Of a DNA stretch of 64,000 bases, positions 1-9,231 are shown piece after piece. The notes beneath the pieces are model-generated. The model worked only from the letters and a program-made list of their open reading frames with translations. It had not been told where the DNA came from and ran no database searches. This DNA is from an uncultured Alteromonadaceae bacterium (lineage in GTDB: Bacteria > Pseudomonadota > Gammaproteobacteria > Enterobacterales > Alteromonadaceae). Every line of letters starts with the position of its first letter. Position 1 is the first letter of the stretch. Where the stretch lies: positions 62,001 through 126,000 of the forward strand of contig CANMXU010000004.1 in NCBI GenBank assembly GCA_947501935.1, in the 5' to 3' direction. The translations under genes and the position numbers were made by a program.

Positions 1-558
1 AGACATGATAATGAAATTATTGATACGGTTAAAACAGAAGATTATCAAGAGTTTACTGTTTGGCGACCAGGTAATGCTGAAGATATGACCATTACTGGTG
101 TATCAATGAATGTAACCCAAACCTTCGAAACTGGTTTTGGTTATCAATTTAACATGACCTTAGTTGATACTGATACTGAATTTAATGGCCAAACATTTGA
201 CCCTAGTAAACCAGCACTTCCTGGTTTAGGTGATTCAATGAACTTGGTTGCTTTTTATGAAAAAGATGGTCTTGCAGCTCGTATTGCCTATAACAAGCGT
301 GATTCATTTTTAAGTGATACCCAGTATCAAAATGGTATGGTTTGGGGGGATGAACGTGGTGAAGCAGTGATCACTGATGATTATTACCAAATTGATGCAC
401 GTATTGGTTATGATTTTAATGACAATATAACAGTCTTTGTTGAAGGTATTAACCTAACAGGTGAAACTTTAAATAAGCACGGTCGTTTTGATAATATATT
501 TGTTAGCCATGAAAACTTTGGTAAACGTTATGTGCTTGGTGTTTCTGCTGCTTTTTAA
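1..558 (+). CDS. TonB-dependent receptor, C-terminal part (5' end outside window)
   Basis: The reading frame is open from base 1 and ends at a TAA at 556-558, so the gene begins upstream of the window. The visible 185 residues consist of alternating polar/hydrophobic beta strands with aromatic girdles. Near the end is a stretch typical of TonB-dependent receptors (YQIDARIGYDFNDNITVFVE, then GINLTGE and NFGKRYVLG). The last residue is Phe, the usual signal for outer-membrane barrel assembly. The family imports siderophores, vitamin B12 or oligosaccharides using TonB energy; the substrate cannot be read from this fragment. The plug domain and TonB box lie outside the window. A strong terminator follows directly, so it is the last gene of its unit. 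The family call is firm; the ligand is unknown. Confidence 0.85.
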   Translation, partial: RHDNEIIDTVKTEDYQEFTVWRPGNAEDMTITGVSMNVTQTFETGFGYQFNMTLVDTDTEFNGQTFDPSKPALPGLGDSMNLVAFYEKDGLAARIAYNKRDSFLSDTQYQNGMVWGDERGEAVITDDYYQIDARIGYDFNDNITVFVEGINLTGETLNKHGRFDNIFVSHENFGKRYVLGVSAAF

Positions 559-589
559 TTAGTAGTTAAGCTAAAGCTAATAATTTAGA

Positions 590-618
590 AATAGGGAGTT
601 GATACTCCCTATTTTTTT
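590..618 (+). terminator. Rho-independent terminator of the TonB receptor gene
   Basis: Perfect 10-bp stem AATAGGGAGT / ACTCCCTATT with a 4-base loop (TGAT), running into seven T's at 612-618. It lies 32 bases after the receptor stop codon. Confidence 0.92.
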
Positions 619-759
619 GCTTGTTTTTTGGGAAATCAACATCAGCAGACATATCTTGAAATGGTACTTATGTTGAAGTTTATTTGTCGTTCTTTTAATA
701 TGCTTGTGTGCTTGATAATTTTCTACAGTGCTACTAGCTAAAAGGCCTTATATTTTTTT

Positions 760-1122
760 ATGTTGTTACAACGTCTATTGATTTGTTTTATTGCGTTATT
801 GTTTGCTAGTCAAACGATATCAGCAACGATCGATGAACATAGCGTGCATAAAAATATTGAAACCCATTTAAGTTCTGATACTAGTCATCAACATCAGCAG
901 CATAAAACTCCAAATACAACGACCAGCGTTATGCATGAAGACGTCAATCAAGAGCAGTTTAACTGTCACGATTGTGGTCATTGTCATACTCCAGTTAATG
1001 TTTTCTTGGTGAGCATAACGGGTAATCTAAACCTGAATAAAAACGCGCTGCACGATAATTTAATCACGCCAAAATTTACTTCGGCGCTAATCTTTCCTGA
1101 GCACCGTCCTCCAATAGCTTAA
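760..1122 (+). CDS. Small secreted His/Cys-rich protein, possible metal-binding partner of the RND pump
   Basis: This is a 120-residue protein with a clear signal peptide (MLLQRLLICFIALLFASQ, cleavage around residue 22). The mature part is rich in His (about 15 in 100 residues) and carries a compact NCHDCGHCH cluster near residue 68. Such a pattern suggests coordination of a soft or borderline metal (Cu, Zn, Ag) in the periplasm. It lies 105 bases upstream of a heavy-metal-type RND adaptor and pump on the same strand, and it takes the place often held by small accessory proteins in such operons. I do not recognise a named family. Only a weak AAGG lies upstream of the ATG, but the signal peptide begins directly at this start. 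The metal-binding role is inference from composition and neighbours. Confidence 0.7.
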   Translation: MLLQRLLICFIALLFASQTISATIDEHSVHKNIETHLSSDTSHQHQQHKTPNTTTSVMHEDVNQEQFNCHDCGHCHTPVNVFLVSITGNLNLNKNALHDNLITPKFTSALIFPEHRPPIA

Positions 1123-1227
1123 TTTTATTCATTTCCTTTATTGCAAAAATTACTAGCGTTAGGCTGAATATGCCAAGTAACGCTTAATTTATGCATGTTT
1201 TATATTTGATAAAATTAAGAGAACATC

Positions 1228-2466
1228 ATGAAAAAAGTAAAAAATTACCGCTCAGTTCGAGCTATTGTCTGCCTGTGCCTTACTTTAAGTATTTTTATCG
1301 TTAACTTCGGTGCTAATGCACAAATTACCCAAGCGGCTAAAGAGCACGATCATAATGAACACTTGCAAGCAAAAGACGCTGATTTTAAAGCAGAAAATAA
1401 TCCTATAGAGCAACCATCACATGGCGATCATGCGCAAGAGTCTGAAAATATCAGCTTAAGCGCTGAAAGTATGGCCTTAGTTAATATTGCCGTGAATACT
1501 TTAACGGCAAAAACCTATCAAAAAAGCATTTATGCACCGGGTGAAATTAAAGCGAACGGCTATACCAGTTATGTGGTTTCAGCCCGCACTGAATCAGTGG
1601 TATTAAAACGCCATGCCATACTTGGTCAGCATATTAGTAAAGGCCAAGCTTTAGTCACCTTATTTAGCGAGTCAGTTGCCAAAGCGCAGGCCACCTATCG
1701 AGTTGCTTATACTGAATGGCAGCGCAATAAGAAATTAGATAAAAATACCATTAGTGACAGTCGCTTATTACGCTCTGAAACTAATTATATTGAAGCTTAT
1801 AGCAAGCTCGAAGCTTTTGGGTTAACTGAGCAGGCAATTAATAAAATTGTTGAAAATAGCTCATCGTCTCTAGGTGAATATACGCTGATAGCGCAGCGTT
1901 CAGGCGCGGTATTAAGTGATAACTTTGCCCAAGGTAAACGGGTATCGGCGGGCGATGAAATTATGTTGCTTGCTGATGAAAGCGAACTTTGGGTTGAAGC
2001 ACGTATTTCTCCGAATAAACAACTTAGTTTACCTGTCGGTACTGAAGCCTTATTAACTTTAGGTACTGCAGCCTTAGGTAAAGAAACTTTTACCGCCAAG
2101 GTGATTCAAGAAGCACATACCATTGACCCTATTACCAGAACCCGCATTATTCGGTTATCGGTTAAAAATGAAAATGACCGTTTGCATCCGGGCATGTTTG
2201 TTGATGTGAACTTTCTCTTTAAAACTGAGCAGCCGGTATTAGCCGTGGCTGAAACTGCTTTAATACGCAGTAGTGATGGCGATTGGACGGTATTTGTTGA
2301 GCAACATCCAGGCGAGTTTCGAGCGGTTGAAGTAGAGCTTGGACAGTTTTTAGGAATATATAGAGAAATTATTGGCTTAGCAGAAAATACTCGAGTAGTG
2401 ACCCAAGGTGCATTTTTTGTTGCGTCTGAACTTGCCAAAGGCGGATTTGATCCGCACAACCACTAG
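1228..2466 (+). CDS. RND efflux periplasmic adaptor (CusB/CzcB type)
   Basis: This is a 412-residue membrane-fusion protein that would bridge an inner-membrane RND pump and an outer-membrane channel. It has an N-terminal signal segment (to about residue 32), then a His-rich linker (KEHDHNEHLQ and SHGDHAQES) typical of metal-efflux adaptors. Barrel-sandwich and hairpin regions follow (SARTESVVLKRHAILGQHISKGQALVTL is the lipoyl-like half; coiled-coil about 150-190), then beta-barrel and membrane-proximal domains to the end. AAGAG precedes the ATG by six bases. The pump gene follows after only 12 bases, so the two are co-transcribed. No outer-membrane factor gene lies next to them; the complex must borrow a TolC/CusC-like channel from elsewhere. 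The metal is not determined by what I can see. Confidence 0.88.
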   Translation: MKKVKNYRSVRAIVCLCLTLSIFIVNFGANAQITQAAKEHDHNEHLQAKDADFKAENNPIEQPSHGDHAQESENISLSAESMALVNIAVNTLTAKTYQKSIYAPGEIKANGYTSYVVSARTESVVLKRHAILGQHISKGQALVTLFSESVAKAQATYRVAYTEWQRNKKLDKNTISDSRLLRSETNYIEAYSKLEAFGLTEQAINKIVENSSSSLGEYTLIAQRSGAVLSDNFAQGKRVSAGDEIMLLADESELWVEARISPNKQLSLPVGTEALLTLGTAALGKETFTAKVIQEAHTIDPITRTRIIRLSVKNENDRLHPGMFVDVNFLFKTEQPVLAVAETALIRSSDGDWTVFVEQHPGEFRAVEVELGQFLGIYREIIGLAENTRVVTQGAFFVASELAKGGFDPHNH

Positions 2467-2478
2467 AGGTCACTGATT

Positions 2479-5400
2479 ATGAATAATAAGATAGTGATAA
2501 ATAAAGCCGAATTTAAAAATTCGCTATTTAATAACATTACCGATTGGTCGGTGAATAATCGACTATTAGTATTGCTCGCATTAGTTATCAGCATAGTTGC
2601 AGCGGTATTTGTTATCCCAAAGCTTAACTTAGATGCTTTTCCAGATGTTACCAATATACAAGTGGCGGTGAATACTGAAGCTCCGGGATTAGCGGCTGCA
2701 GAAGTTGAGCAATTAATTACTTACCCTATTGAAGCGGTAATGTATGCCTTGCCTGACGTAGAACAAGTGCGTTCTATTTCAAAAACTGGCTTATCTGGTG
2801 TAACCGTGGTTTTTAAAGAGGGCACTGATATTTACTTTGCCAGGCAACTGGTTTTTGAGCGTTTGCAAGCCGCGCGTGAGTTAATTCCACAAGGTGTCGG
2901 TATACCTGAAATGGGACCTAATACCTCAGGCTTAGGGCAAGTATTTCAATATTTACTGATTGCCGAGCCAGATTCTGGTTATGATGCGATGGCACTACGT
3001 AGCTTAAATGACTGGCTAGTTAAATTACTGGTGATGCCAGTTGACGGCGTAACTGATGTGCTTTCGTTTGGCGGTGATGTTAGGCAATACCAAGTGAATA
3101 TTGAACCCAGTAAATTATTAGCTTATCAGCTTACCCAAGCCGATGTAGTTACTGCCCTAGAAAACAATAATACCAACGTTGGTGGTTGGTATATGAATCG
3201 TGGTCAAGAGCAGTTAGTTATTCGAGGTACCGGTTGGTTTTCTGGAGGTGAAGGCGGTATCACTGATATTAAACAAGTGCCGGTGAAAACTGTTGACGGC
3301 ACGGTTATCACCGTTGACGATATTGCTAATGTTGCCTTAGGCAGTGAAATACGCCAAGGGGCAGTCACCATGACTCGTCGTAACCAGCAAGGTCAAGTTG
3401 AACACTTAGGTGAAGTAGTTTCCGGCATAGTGCTAAAACGCATGGGCGCCAATACCAAAGCCACTATTGATGGTATTAATGCTCGTATGCCATTAATTAG
3501 TCAAGCACTACCACCGGGGGTGAAATTTGAACCGATTTATGATCAGGCTGATTTAATTGTAAAAGCTGTTGATACTGTCGTAACTTCGCTGGTATTGGCA
3601 TTCATTTTTATCGCTATTGTTTTAGCGCTGTTTTTAATGAACTTAAGCGCAACTTTCTTAGTGCTTATTTCTATTCCTATCGCGATAGCTTTAACGTTAA
3701 TGATCATGGTATGGCTAAATTTATCAGCTAATTTAATGTCGCTTGGTGGCATTGCCGTGGCTATTGGTATGTTGGTTGATGGCTCGGTGGTAATGGTAGA
3801 AAATATTTTTAAACACCTAAACCGAGCAAGTGGTGAAAATAACACAAAAGCTGTAAGTACTACTGAGCTGATAAAGTTGGCGGGTAAAGAAGTATCTCGA
3901 CCAATATTTTTTGCTGGCGCGATTATCTTAGTAGTATTTATGCCGTTATTTAGCTTTGAAGGTGTTGAAGCTAAACTCTTTCAACCTATGGCGATTAGCA
4001 TAATTTTAGCGGTAATTTGCGCAATCTTTGTTGCCTTAGTTGTTGTGCCCGCTTTGGCGACTTATTTATTTAAAAAAGGCGTAACACAACGGCAAAGCTT
4101 TGTCGTTAAACCGTTAGAACATGGTTATCGAAAAACCTTAGCACTGGCGATAGCTCATAAAGAATTGGTGTTGGCTGTTGCAGTGTTATTGGTGAGCGCA
4201 GCTTTGATGATTTTACCTAAAATAGGCACAGAATTTGTACCAGAGCTTGAAGAAGGCACCATCAATTTAAGGGTCACCTTGGCGCCTTCTTCAAGTTTAG
4301 CTACCGCGTTGTCGGTGTCGCCAATAATTGAAGAGAAATTGATGAAGTTTCCTGAGGTGGAATATGCCTTAAGCCGAATTGGACGACCTGAATTAGGCGG
4401 GGATCCTGAGCCAGTTAATAACATCGAAATCTATATTGGCTTAAAACCAGTCGAGCAATGGCAAAGTGCAACTAACCGCATTGAACTACAAAAGTTGATG
4501 GAGCTTGAACTTGAAAGTTTTCCCGGCTTACTATTTAACTTCTCTCAGCCAATTGCGACACGGGTTGATGAATTACTTTCTGGGGTTAAAGCGCAATTAG
4601 CGATTAAGTTATTTGGCCCAGATTTAGCGCAATTAGCTGAAAAAGGCCAAGAAATTGAAGCTGTGGTTAAGCAAGTGGCTGGTACGCAAGGGGTCGCCAT
4701 TGAGCAAATTGTTGGTGAAGCGCAGTTAGTGATCAAACCTAAACGTCAACAGTTATCACGCTTTGGTTTGTCGGTTGGCGATGTTATGTCGGTGGTGCAA
4801 AATGGCCTTGGTGGTGTTACTGCTGGGCAAGTAATTAACGGTAATGAACGCTACGATATTTATGTGCGTTTACAAGAAAAGAACCGCAAAAACAGTGAAG
4901 CTATTGCAGAATTAAGGTTGCAATCACCCTCTGGCGCTTGGGTACGTTTAGGCGATGTTGCCGATATTAGCTTTGAGTCGGGTCCGCCGCAAGTACGCCG
5001 AGACGATGTTCAGCGCCGAGTGGTTATTCAAGCTAACGTGCAAGGGCGTGATATGGGCAGTGTTGTTGCTGATATTCGCCAAGCTATCGCTGATAAAGTA
5101 AAACTTGCTCCTGGCTATACCGTGGCTATTGGCGGGCAATTTGAAAATCAGCAACGTGCGCAAGCAAGGCTAATAATTGTATTGCCAATATCTTTGGGCT
5201 TAATTGCCTTGCTGCTTTATTTTGCTTTTGGCTCAATATCGCAAGCGATGCTGATCTTGGTGAATGTTCCTTTGGCAGTTATTGGCGGTGTATTTTCACT
5301 TTATTGGTCGGGGCAATATTTATCGGTTCCTAGCTCGGTTGGCTTTATCACTTTATTTGGCGTAGCCGTGCTTAATGGTGTTGTTATGGTCGACAGTATT

Positions 5401-5694
5401 AATCAGCGCATTAAAGCAGGGCAGTATATTGATAACGCAATATTTGAAGGCGCTACTTCTCGATTAAGGCCGGTATTAATGACCGCGATAACCTCAGCGT
5501 TAGGTTTAATTCCAATGTTAATGTCTAGTGGTGTTGGTGCAGAAATTCAACGTCCATTAGCTAGTGTAATTGTTGGTGGCTTGTTTACTGCGACACTATT
5601 AACCTTGTTTGTTTTACCTGTGCTGTATCGGTTTTTTTCTAAAGATAAGGTCGCTCAGTTACAACATACTGTTATGGCTGAAAATGTTCACTAA
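2479..5694 (+). CDS. Heavy-metal-type RND efflux pump (CusA/CzcA family)
   Basis: This inner-membrane proton-driven exporter has 1071 residues, the usual length for the heavy-metal RND branch. The order is typical: TM1 (about residues 26-45), large periplasmic loop, TM2-6, TM7, second periplasmic loop, TM8-12. The motif VRSISKTGLSGVTVVFKEGT and the TM4 segment AIGMLVDGSVVMVEN (one Asp, one Glu) mark the HME group rather than the drug-efflux AcrB group. The TM4 variant does not match the classic DFG Co/Zn/Cd signature that I recall, so Cu/Ag or another metal is possible. It is paired with the upstream adaptor and the His-rich small protein. Expression control is not visible: no MerR or two-component genes adjoin. 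Confidence 0.9.
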   Translation: MNNKIVINKAEFKNSLFNNITDWSVNNRLLVLLALVISIVAAVFVIPKLNLDAFPDVTNIQVAVNTEAPGLAAAEVEQLITYPIEAVMYALPDVEQVRSISKTGLSGVTVVFKEGTDIYFARQLVFERLQAARELIPQGVGIPEMGPNTSGLGQVFQYLLIAEPDSGYDAMALRSLNDWLVKLLVMPVDGVTDVLSFGGDVRQYQVNIEPSKLLAYQLTQADVVTALENNNTNVGGWYMNRGQEQLVIRGTGWFSGGEGGITDIKQVPVKTVDGTVITVDDIANVALGSEIRQGAVTMTRRNQQGQVEHLGEVVSGIVLKRMGANTKATIDGINARMPLISQALPPGVKFEPIYDQADLIVKAVDTVVTSLVLAFIFIAIVLALFLMNLSATFLVLISIPIAIALTLMIMVWLNLSANLMSLGGIAVAIGMLVDGSVVMVENIFKHLNRASGENNTKAVSTTELIKLAGKEVSRPIFFAGAIILVVFMPLFSFEGVEAKLFQPMAISIILAVICAIFVALVVVPALATYLFKKGVTQRQSFVVKPLEHGYRKTLALAIAHKELVLAVAVLLVSAALMILPKIGTEFVPELEEGTINLRVTLAPSSSLATALSVSPIIEEKLMKFPEVEYALSRIGRPELGGDPEPVNNIEIYIGLKPVEQWQSATNRIELQKLMELELESFPGLLFNFSQPIATRVDELLSGVKAQLAIKLFGPDLAQLAEKGQEIEAVVKQVAGTQGVAIEQIVGEAQLVIKPKRQQLSRFGLSVGDVMSVVQNGLGGVTAGQVINGNERYDIYVRLQEKNRKNSEAIAELRLQSPSGAWVRLGDVADISFESGPPQVRRDDVQRRVVIQANVQGRDMGSVVADIRQAIADKVKLAPGYTVAIGGQFENQQRAQARLIIVLPISLGLIALLLYFAFGSISQAMLILVNVPLAVIGGVFSLYWSGQYLSVPSSVGFITLFGVAVLNGVVMVDSINQRIKAGQYIDNAIFEGATSRLRPVLMTAITSALGLIPMLMSSGVGAEIQRPLASVIVGGLFTATLLTLFVLPVLYRFFSKDKVAQLQHTVMAENVH

Positions 5695-5719
5695 TCAAGG
5701 TACTTTTTAGGCTGGTTAA

Positions 5720-6682
5720 TTATTTTTTGGTCATTACCGCGTGATAATTTTCTACGCTGTAATGACCATTAGCAATGGCTGCGTCTGAAGTGTCAGATAT
5801 TTCACCTAGGTTCATTAACTCTGGGCCGGTGGGTTCACCTAATACGTAAACCACACCTTCATGTTCGATAATACTTTCATCGCCGGTGGTGCTAACATTA
5901 ACGCCAATTAGGGCATGTTGGTCAATAAATACCATCACCATTTTTACTCGTGGCATTAAGCTTCTCAACAATGCTGCAGTAAGAGTAACCTTGCTGTCGC
6001 AATCACCTTGATTTTCATAAAGTAATTTAAGTGGTGGGTTAAAGCCGGCACCTGATGAAGTTCGTCTTGATTCAAGTGTTGAATAAGGAATACTTTGCAC
6101 AAAACCTAAGGTGAAGTTACTGGCATTGCGAATATTTTTAACCGATACCTTTTCTAATAAAATAGGCTTAAGTGGCTTTAAATCAACAATTGACTGATTT
6201 GCAATTCGAACGTGATCAGGCTTTATGCCAGAGGTTTGGTCATAGGTATTAAAGCTATGATAAAAATTCTCTGTTAAGTACTGCTTAGTGGCTGCTTGCT
6301 TTAATTTGGCTAGTTGCTGTTTGGCTTTATTTAGTGCGCTATCGTTGTTACTGCTTAAGGTGACCACGGTTTGATTATCTTGTTGTTCAAAATGTACTTG
6401 TACATCTTCAAAGGGTTGTTGTTTTATATTTTTGCGCACCATATGCATAACGTGCTGCTGGGCGATATCGGCTTTGAAGCTTCTGAAGTTTCTAAACTTA
6501 CCGAAGAGCGCTTTTTTATTGATGGCAAAACTTAATTGCTGGTTTTGTTTTTGAGCGTCTAGCCATTGATAGGAAAACTGATAATTATTGTCAACTTTGC
6601 TGCGATTAAAACTAATTTGCTTGGCATATAGCATTATTGGCATCATCAAAATAAATGCCAGCGCAAATCTCATATAATTCAT
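5720..6682 (-). CDS. Secreted transglutaminase-like (papain-fold) protein
   Basis: This is a 320-residue protein with a signal peptide (MNYMRFALAFILMMPIMLYA). The N-terminal half is Lys/Gln-rich and unrecognised. The C-terminal part, from about residue 215, reads like a bacterial transglutaminase-like core. NQGDCDSK supplies the nucleophilic Cys, DQHALIGV the His, and the later LGEPTGPE the acidic position. This Cys-His-Asp/Glu arrangement is found in cysteine proteases, amidases and crosslinking enzymes of that superfamily. It converges with the metal pump (25 bases between stops) and is divergent from the acyl-CoA dehydrogenase, so it appears to be a single-gene unit. The substrate is unknown. 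The superfamily call is moderate; no specific family is claimed. Confidence 0.6.
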   Translation of the reverse strand: MNYMRFALAFILMMPIMLYAKQISFNRSKVDNNYQFSYQWLDAQKQNQQLSFAINKKALFGKFRNFRSFKADIAQQHVMHMVRKNIKQQPFEDVQVHFEQQDNQTVVTLSSNNDSALNKAKQQLAKLKQAATKQYLTENFYHSFNTYDQTSGIKPDHVRIANQSIVDLKPLKPILLEKVSVKNIRNASNFTLGFVQSIPYSTLESRRTSSGAGFNPPLKLLYENQGDCDSKVTLTAALLRSLMPRVKMVMVFIDQHALIGVNVSTTGDESIIEHEGVVYVLGEPTGPELMNLGEISDTSDAAIANGHYSVENYHAVMTKK

Positions 6683-6790
6683 GCAATTATTCTTAGTATT
6701 TAGTTAACCCTATTTTTAATCTTAACCTAATATTTTTTAAGCACCATGAAAATATCGATTCTACTTTACATTTTTTAATATTTCTGTATA

Positions 6791-6808
6791 TTCAAACGAG
6801 TGTTTGAA
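6791..6808. promoter_or_regulatory. PsrA-like operator in front of the acyl-CoA dehydrogenase gene
   Basis: Perfect inverted repeat TTCAAAC-GAGT-GTTTGAA, 7-bp arms with a 4-base spacer, 51 bases upstream of the GTG start. It matches the CAAAC-N4-GTTTG pattern described for PsrA, the TetR-family fatty-acid-responsive repressor of beta-oxidation genes in gammaproteobacteria. The match of motif and gene function makes a regulatory site likely; binding is not shown. Confidence 0.7.
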
Positions 6809-6859
6809 ATGATTGTTTAAATCATTGCCTAGAATAAATTTCGCTTCGAGGAGAGAGTT

Positions 6860-8641
6860 GTGGCTGAGTATCAAGTTCCGTTAAAGGATATGAGTTTTTT
6901 ATTATATGACGTATTTAAATCTGATGAGTTGTGGCAGTCATTACCAAAATTAGCTGAGCGGGTTGACCGTGATACCGCTGATGCAATTTTACAAGAATGC
7001 GCCAAAATAGCGGAACAAGAAATAGCACCACTTTCACGCCAAGGCGACGAAATTGGCGTCAGCTTTAAAGACGGCGTTGTAACAACAGCTCCGGGCTATA
7101 AAAATGCTTTTAAAACATATGCTGAAGGCGGTTGGTCAGCATTAGGTGGTGAGCCCGAATACGGCGGTATGGGCATGCCGAAAATGATCACGGCATTGCA
7201 TGAAGAAATGTTATGTTCAGCCGATATCTCTTTTTCACTTTATCCCGGCCTGACCGCGGGCGCTGGTTTATCATTGGCAAAACATGGTAGTGAAGCACTG
7301 AAAGAAAAATACTTAACTCGTATGTATGCGGGTGAGTGGGCGGCAAGTATGTGTCTTACTGAATCACATGCTGGTACCGACCTTGGTATGATCCGTACCA
7401 AAGCGATTCCGCAAGACGATGGTAGTTATCGAATTACCGGGAATAAAATCTTCATCACCGGTGGTGAGCACGACTTAACAGAAAATATTGTTCATTTGGT
7501 TTTAGCCAAATTACCTGATGCACCAGCAGGGCCACGTGGCATATCTTTATTCTTGGTGCCTAAATATAACGTTAATGATGATGAATCATTAGGTGAAGCC
7601 AATAATGTTAGCTGTGGATCAATTGAACATAAAATGGGGATTCATGCCTCATCAACTTGTGTAATGAACTTTGATGACTCACAAGGCTATTTAATTGGTG
7701 AGTTAAACAAAGGTTTAGCTTGTATGTTCACCATGATGAACTTTGAACGTATTGGCGTTGGCATTCAAGGTTTAGGCGCTGCGGTTCGTTCTTATCAAAA
7801 TGCTTTAGAATATGCCAAAGACCGTATTCAAGGACGTTCATTAACTGGCGCGAAAAGCCCTGATAAAGCAGCTGACTCTATTATGGTGCATGGCGATGTT
7901 CGTCGTATGTTATTAAACATGAAGGCGTTAAATGAAGGTAGCCGAGCACTTTCTACATACATTGCCATGCAGTTAGATCTTGCTACTTATGCGGAAGGTG
8001 AACAGCAGCAAAAAGGTGATGCCTTAGTTGCTTTAATGACACCTGTAGCAAAAGCATTTTTTACTGATATGGGCTTTGAATCAGCAGTTGCCGGCCAACA
8101 AGTTTTTGGTGGTCATGGTTATATTCGTGAATGGGGCCAAGAGCAATTAGTGCGTGATACTCGTATCGCTCAAATTTATGAAGGTACTAATGGCGTGCAA
8201 GCCATGGACTTAATGGCGCGTAAAGTAGCAGGTAGTAAAGGCGCGTTAATGAAGGTTTTTGTTGATGAAGTTAAAGCCTATATTAGCGAAACTGACGCAG
8301 AAAATATGCAAGAGTTTATTCAGCCACTAGGTGTTGCTATTACGGATTTAGAAAACTTAACCACAGATGTTTTATCAGCCGCAGCCAATAATACCAACGA
8401 ATTAGGTGCAGCCGCTAATGACTATTTACATGTGTTTGGTTATACCGCCATGGCTTATATGTGGGCTAAAATGTCAGAAGTGGCATTAGCTAAACAAGAC
8501 TCAGGTGACGACTTTTATTTAAGTAAAATTAAAACATCACGTTATTATTTTGCGAAATTATTACCTCGTCGTCATAGCTTAATCGCTTCGGCAAAATCGG
8601 GCTGCGATACCCTGTTTGATATTGAAGACGAGTTATTTTAA
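6860..8641 (+). CDS. Acyl-CoA dehydrogenase (long ~600-residue type, DmdC-like architecture)
   Basis: This FAD-dependent enzyme introduces the alpha-beta double bond in acyl-CoA in fatty-acid or related acyl-CoA degradation. At 593 residues it is longer than the classic 380-residue enzymes, matching the class with an additional C-terminal helical domain that also contains 3-methylmercaptopropionyl-CoA dehydrogenase. Visible motifs are MCLTESHAGTDLG and KIFITGGEHD (FAD/substrate binding), RIGVGIQGLG, and QIYEGTNGVQA, whose Glu (about residue 441) is the usual catalytic base. The start is a GTG at 6860, chosen because GAGGAGAGA lies five bases upstream and the protein then begins MAEYQVPLKDMSF, the usual family start. 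It is monocistronic, with a terminator after it and a PsrA-like site before it. The exact acyl chain is not deducible. Confidence 0.92.
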   Translation: MAEYQVPLKDMSFLLYDVFKSDELWQSLPKLAERVDRDTADAILQECAKIAEQEIAPLSRQGDEIGVSFKDGVVTTAPGYKNAFKTYAEGGWSALGGEPEYGGMGMPKMITALHEEMLCSADISFSLYPGLTAGAGLSLAKHGSEALKEKYLTRMYAGEWAASMCLTESHAGTDLGMIRTKAIPQDDGSYRITGNKIFITGGEHDLTENIVHLVLAKLPDAPAGPRGISLFLVPKYNVNDDESLGEANNVSCGSIEHKMGIHASSTCVMNFDDSQGYLIGELNKGLACMFTMMNFERIGVGIQGLGAAVRSYQNALEYAKDRIQGRSLTGAKSPDKAADSIMVHGDVRRMLLNMKALNEGSRALSTYIAMQLDLATYAEGEQQQKGDALVALMTPVAKAFFTDMGFESAVAGQQVFGGHGYIREWGQEQLVRDTRIAQIYEGTNGVQAMDLMARKVAGSKGALMKVFVDEVKAYISETDAENMQEFIQPLGVAITDLENLTTDVLSAAANNTNELGAAANDYLHVFGYTAMAYMWAKMSEVALAKQDSGDDFYLSKIKTSRYYFAKLLPRRHSLIASAKSGCDTLFDIEDELF

Positions 8642-8685
8642 TTACTATTTTTAATCGGTAATTTTCTTCGCTGGCAATTTCATTT

Positions 8686-8714
8686 AAGCCTACCAATTTT
8701 TGGTAGGCTTTTTT
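8686..8714 (+). terminator. Rho-independent terminator of the acyl-CoA dehydrogenase gene
   Basis: Stem AAGCCTACC / GGTAGGCTT with a 7-base AT-only loop, followed by T's, 45 bases after the stop codon. Confidence 0.9.
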
Positions 8715-9231
8715 ATTGCTTAACTTTGCTGCCGGTTTTTTTAATGACTTGATAGTTTTTGATGACCTATAAGTTGAATTTTCCTGTGTTAATAACCGCC
8801 GTGTTTTGTGGTTTATTTGAGCGGGAAATTACCTGCTATTGTTAACATATCTATAACATGCTTAGTGGTGGTAGCGTATCTAGCGTAAATAGGGGATAAA
8901 ATACCTTGGGTATTTGTAATATTTCTCATTAAAATAAAACTACGAAAGGATTAAATGATAAAATGAAAGCTTGATTTTTTTACAATAAAATTATCTTGCG
9001 TATTAACTTTTAACATTGTTGTTTTTGTCTATGCGCTAATGCTATTGATTCTTATCACTTTATCAACCTATTGTTATTGTTCCTATGTACAAGCTTGTAG
9101 TTGATTGAAGTAATTACTCAAGTGAAGTAACAAAACACCTTCTCAAGATTACACTTTAGTTACAGTGCCTTGTTCTCTCTTCCTTTAAACTACGTCTGAT
9201 GTATGTTTAAGCGCAAATAACGGAGAGAAGA
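8715..9231. other. Long AT-rich intergenic region before the orphan response regulator
   Basis: About 520 bases without a convincing reading frame, RNA gene or terminator. It includes short imperfect repeats such as GCGTATCTAGCGTAAAT near 8874 and a TTACACTTTAGTTACAGTG stretch near 9148 that could be a promoter or regulator site of the following gene. I could not assign any function. Confidence 0.4.
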
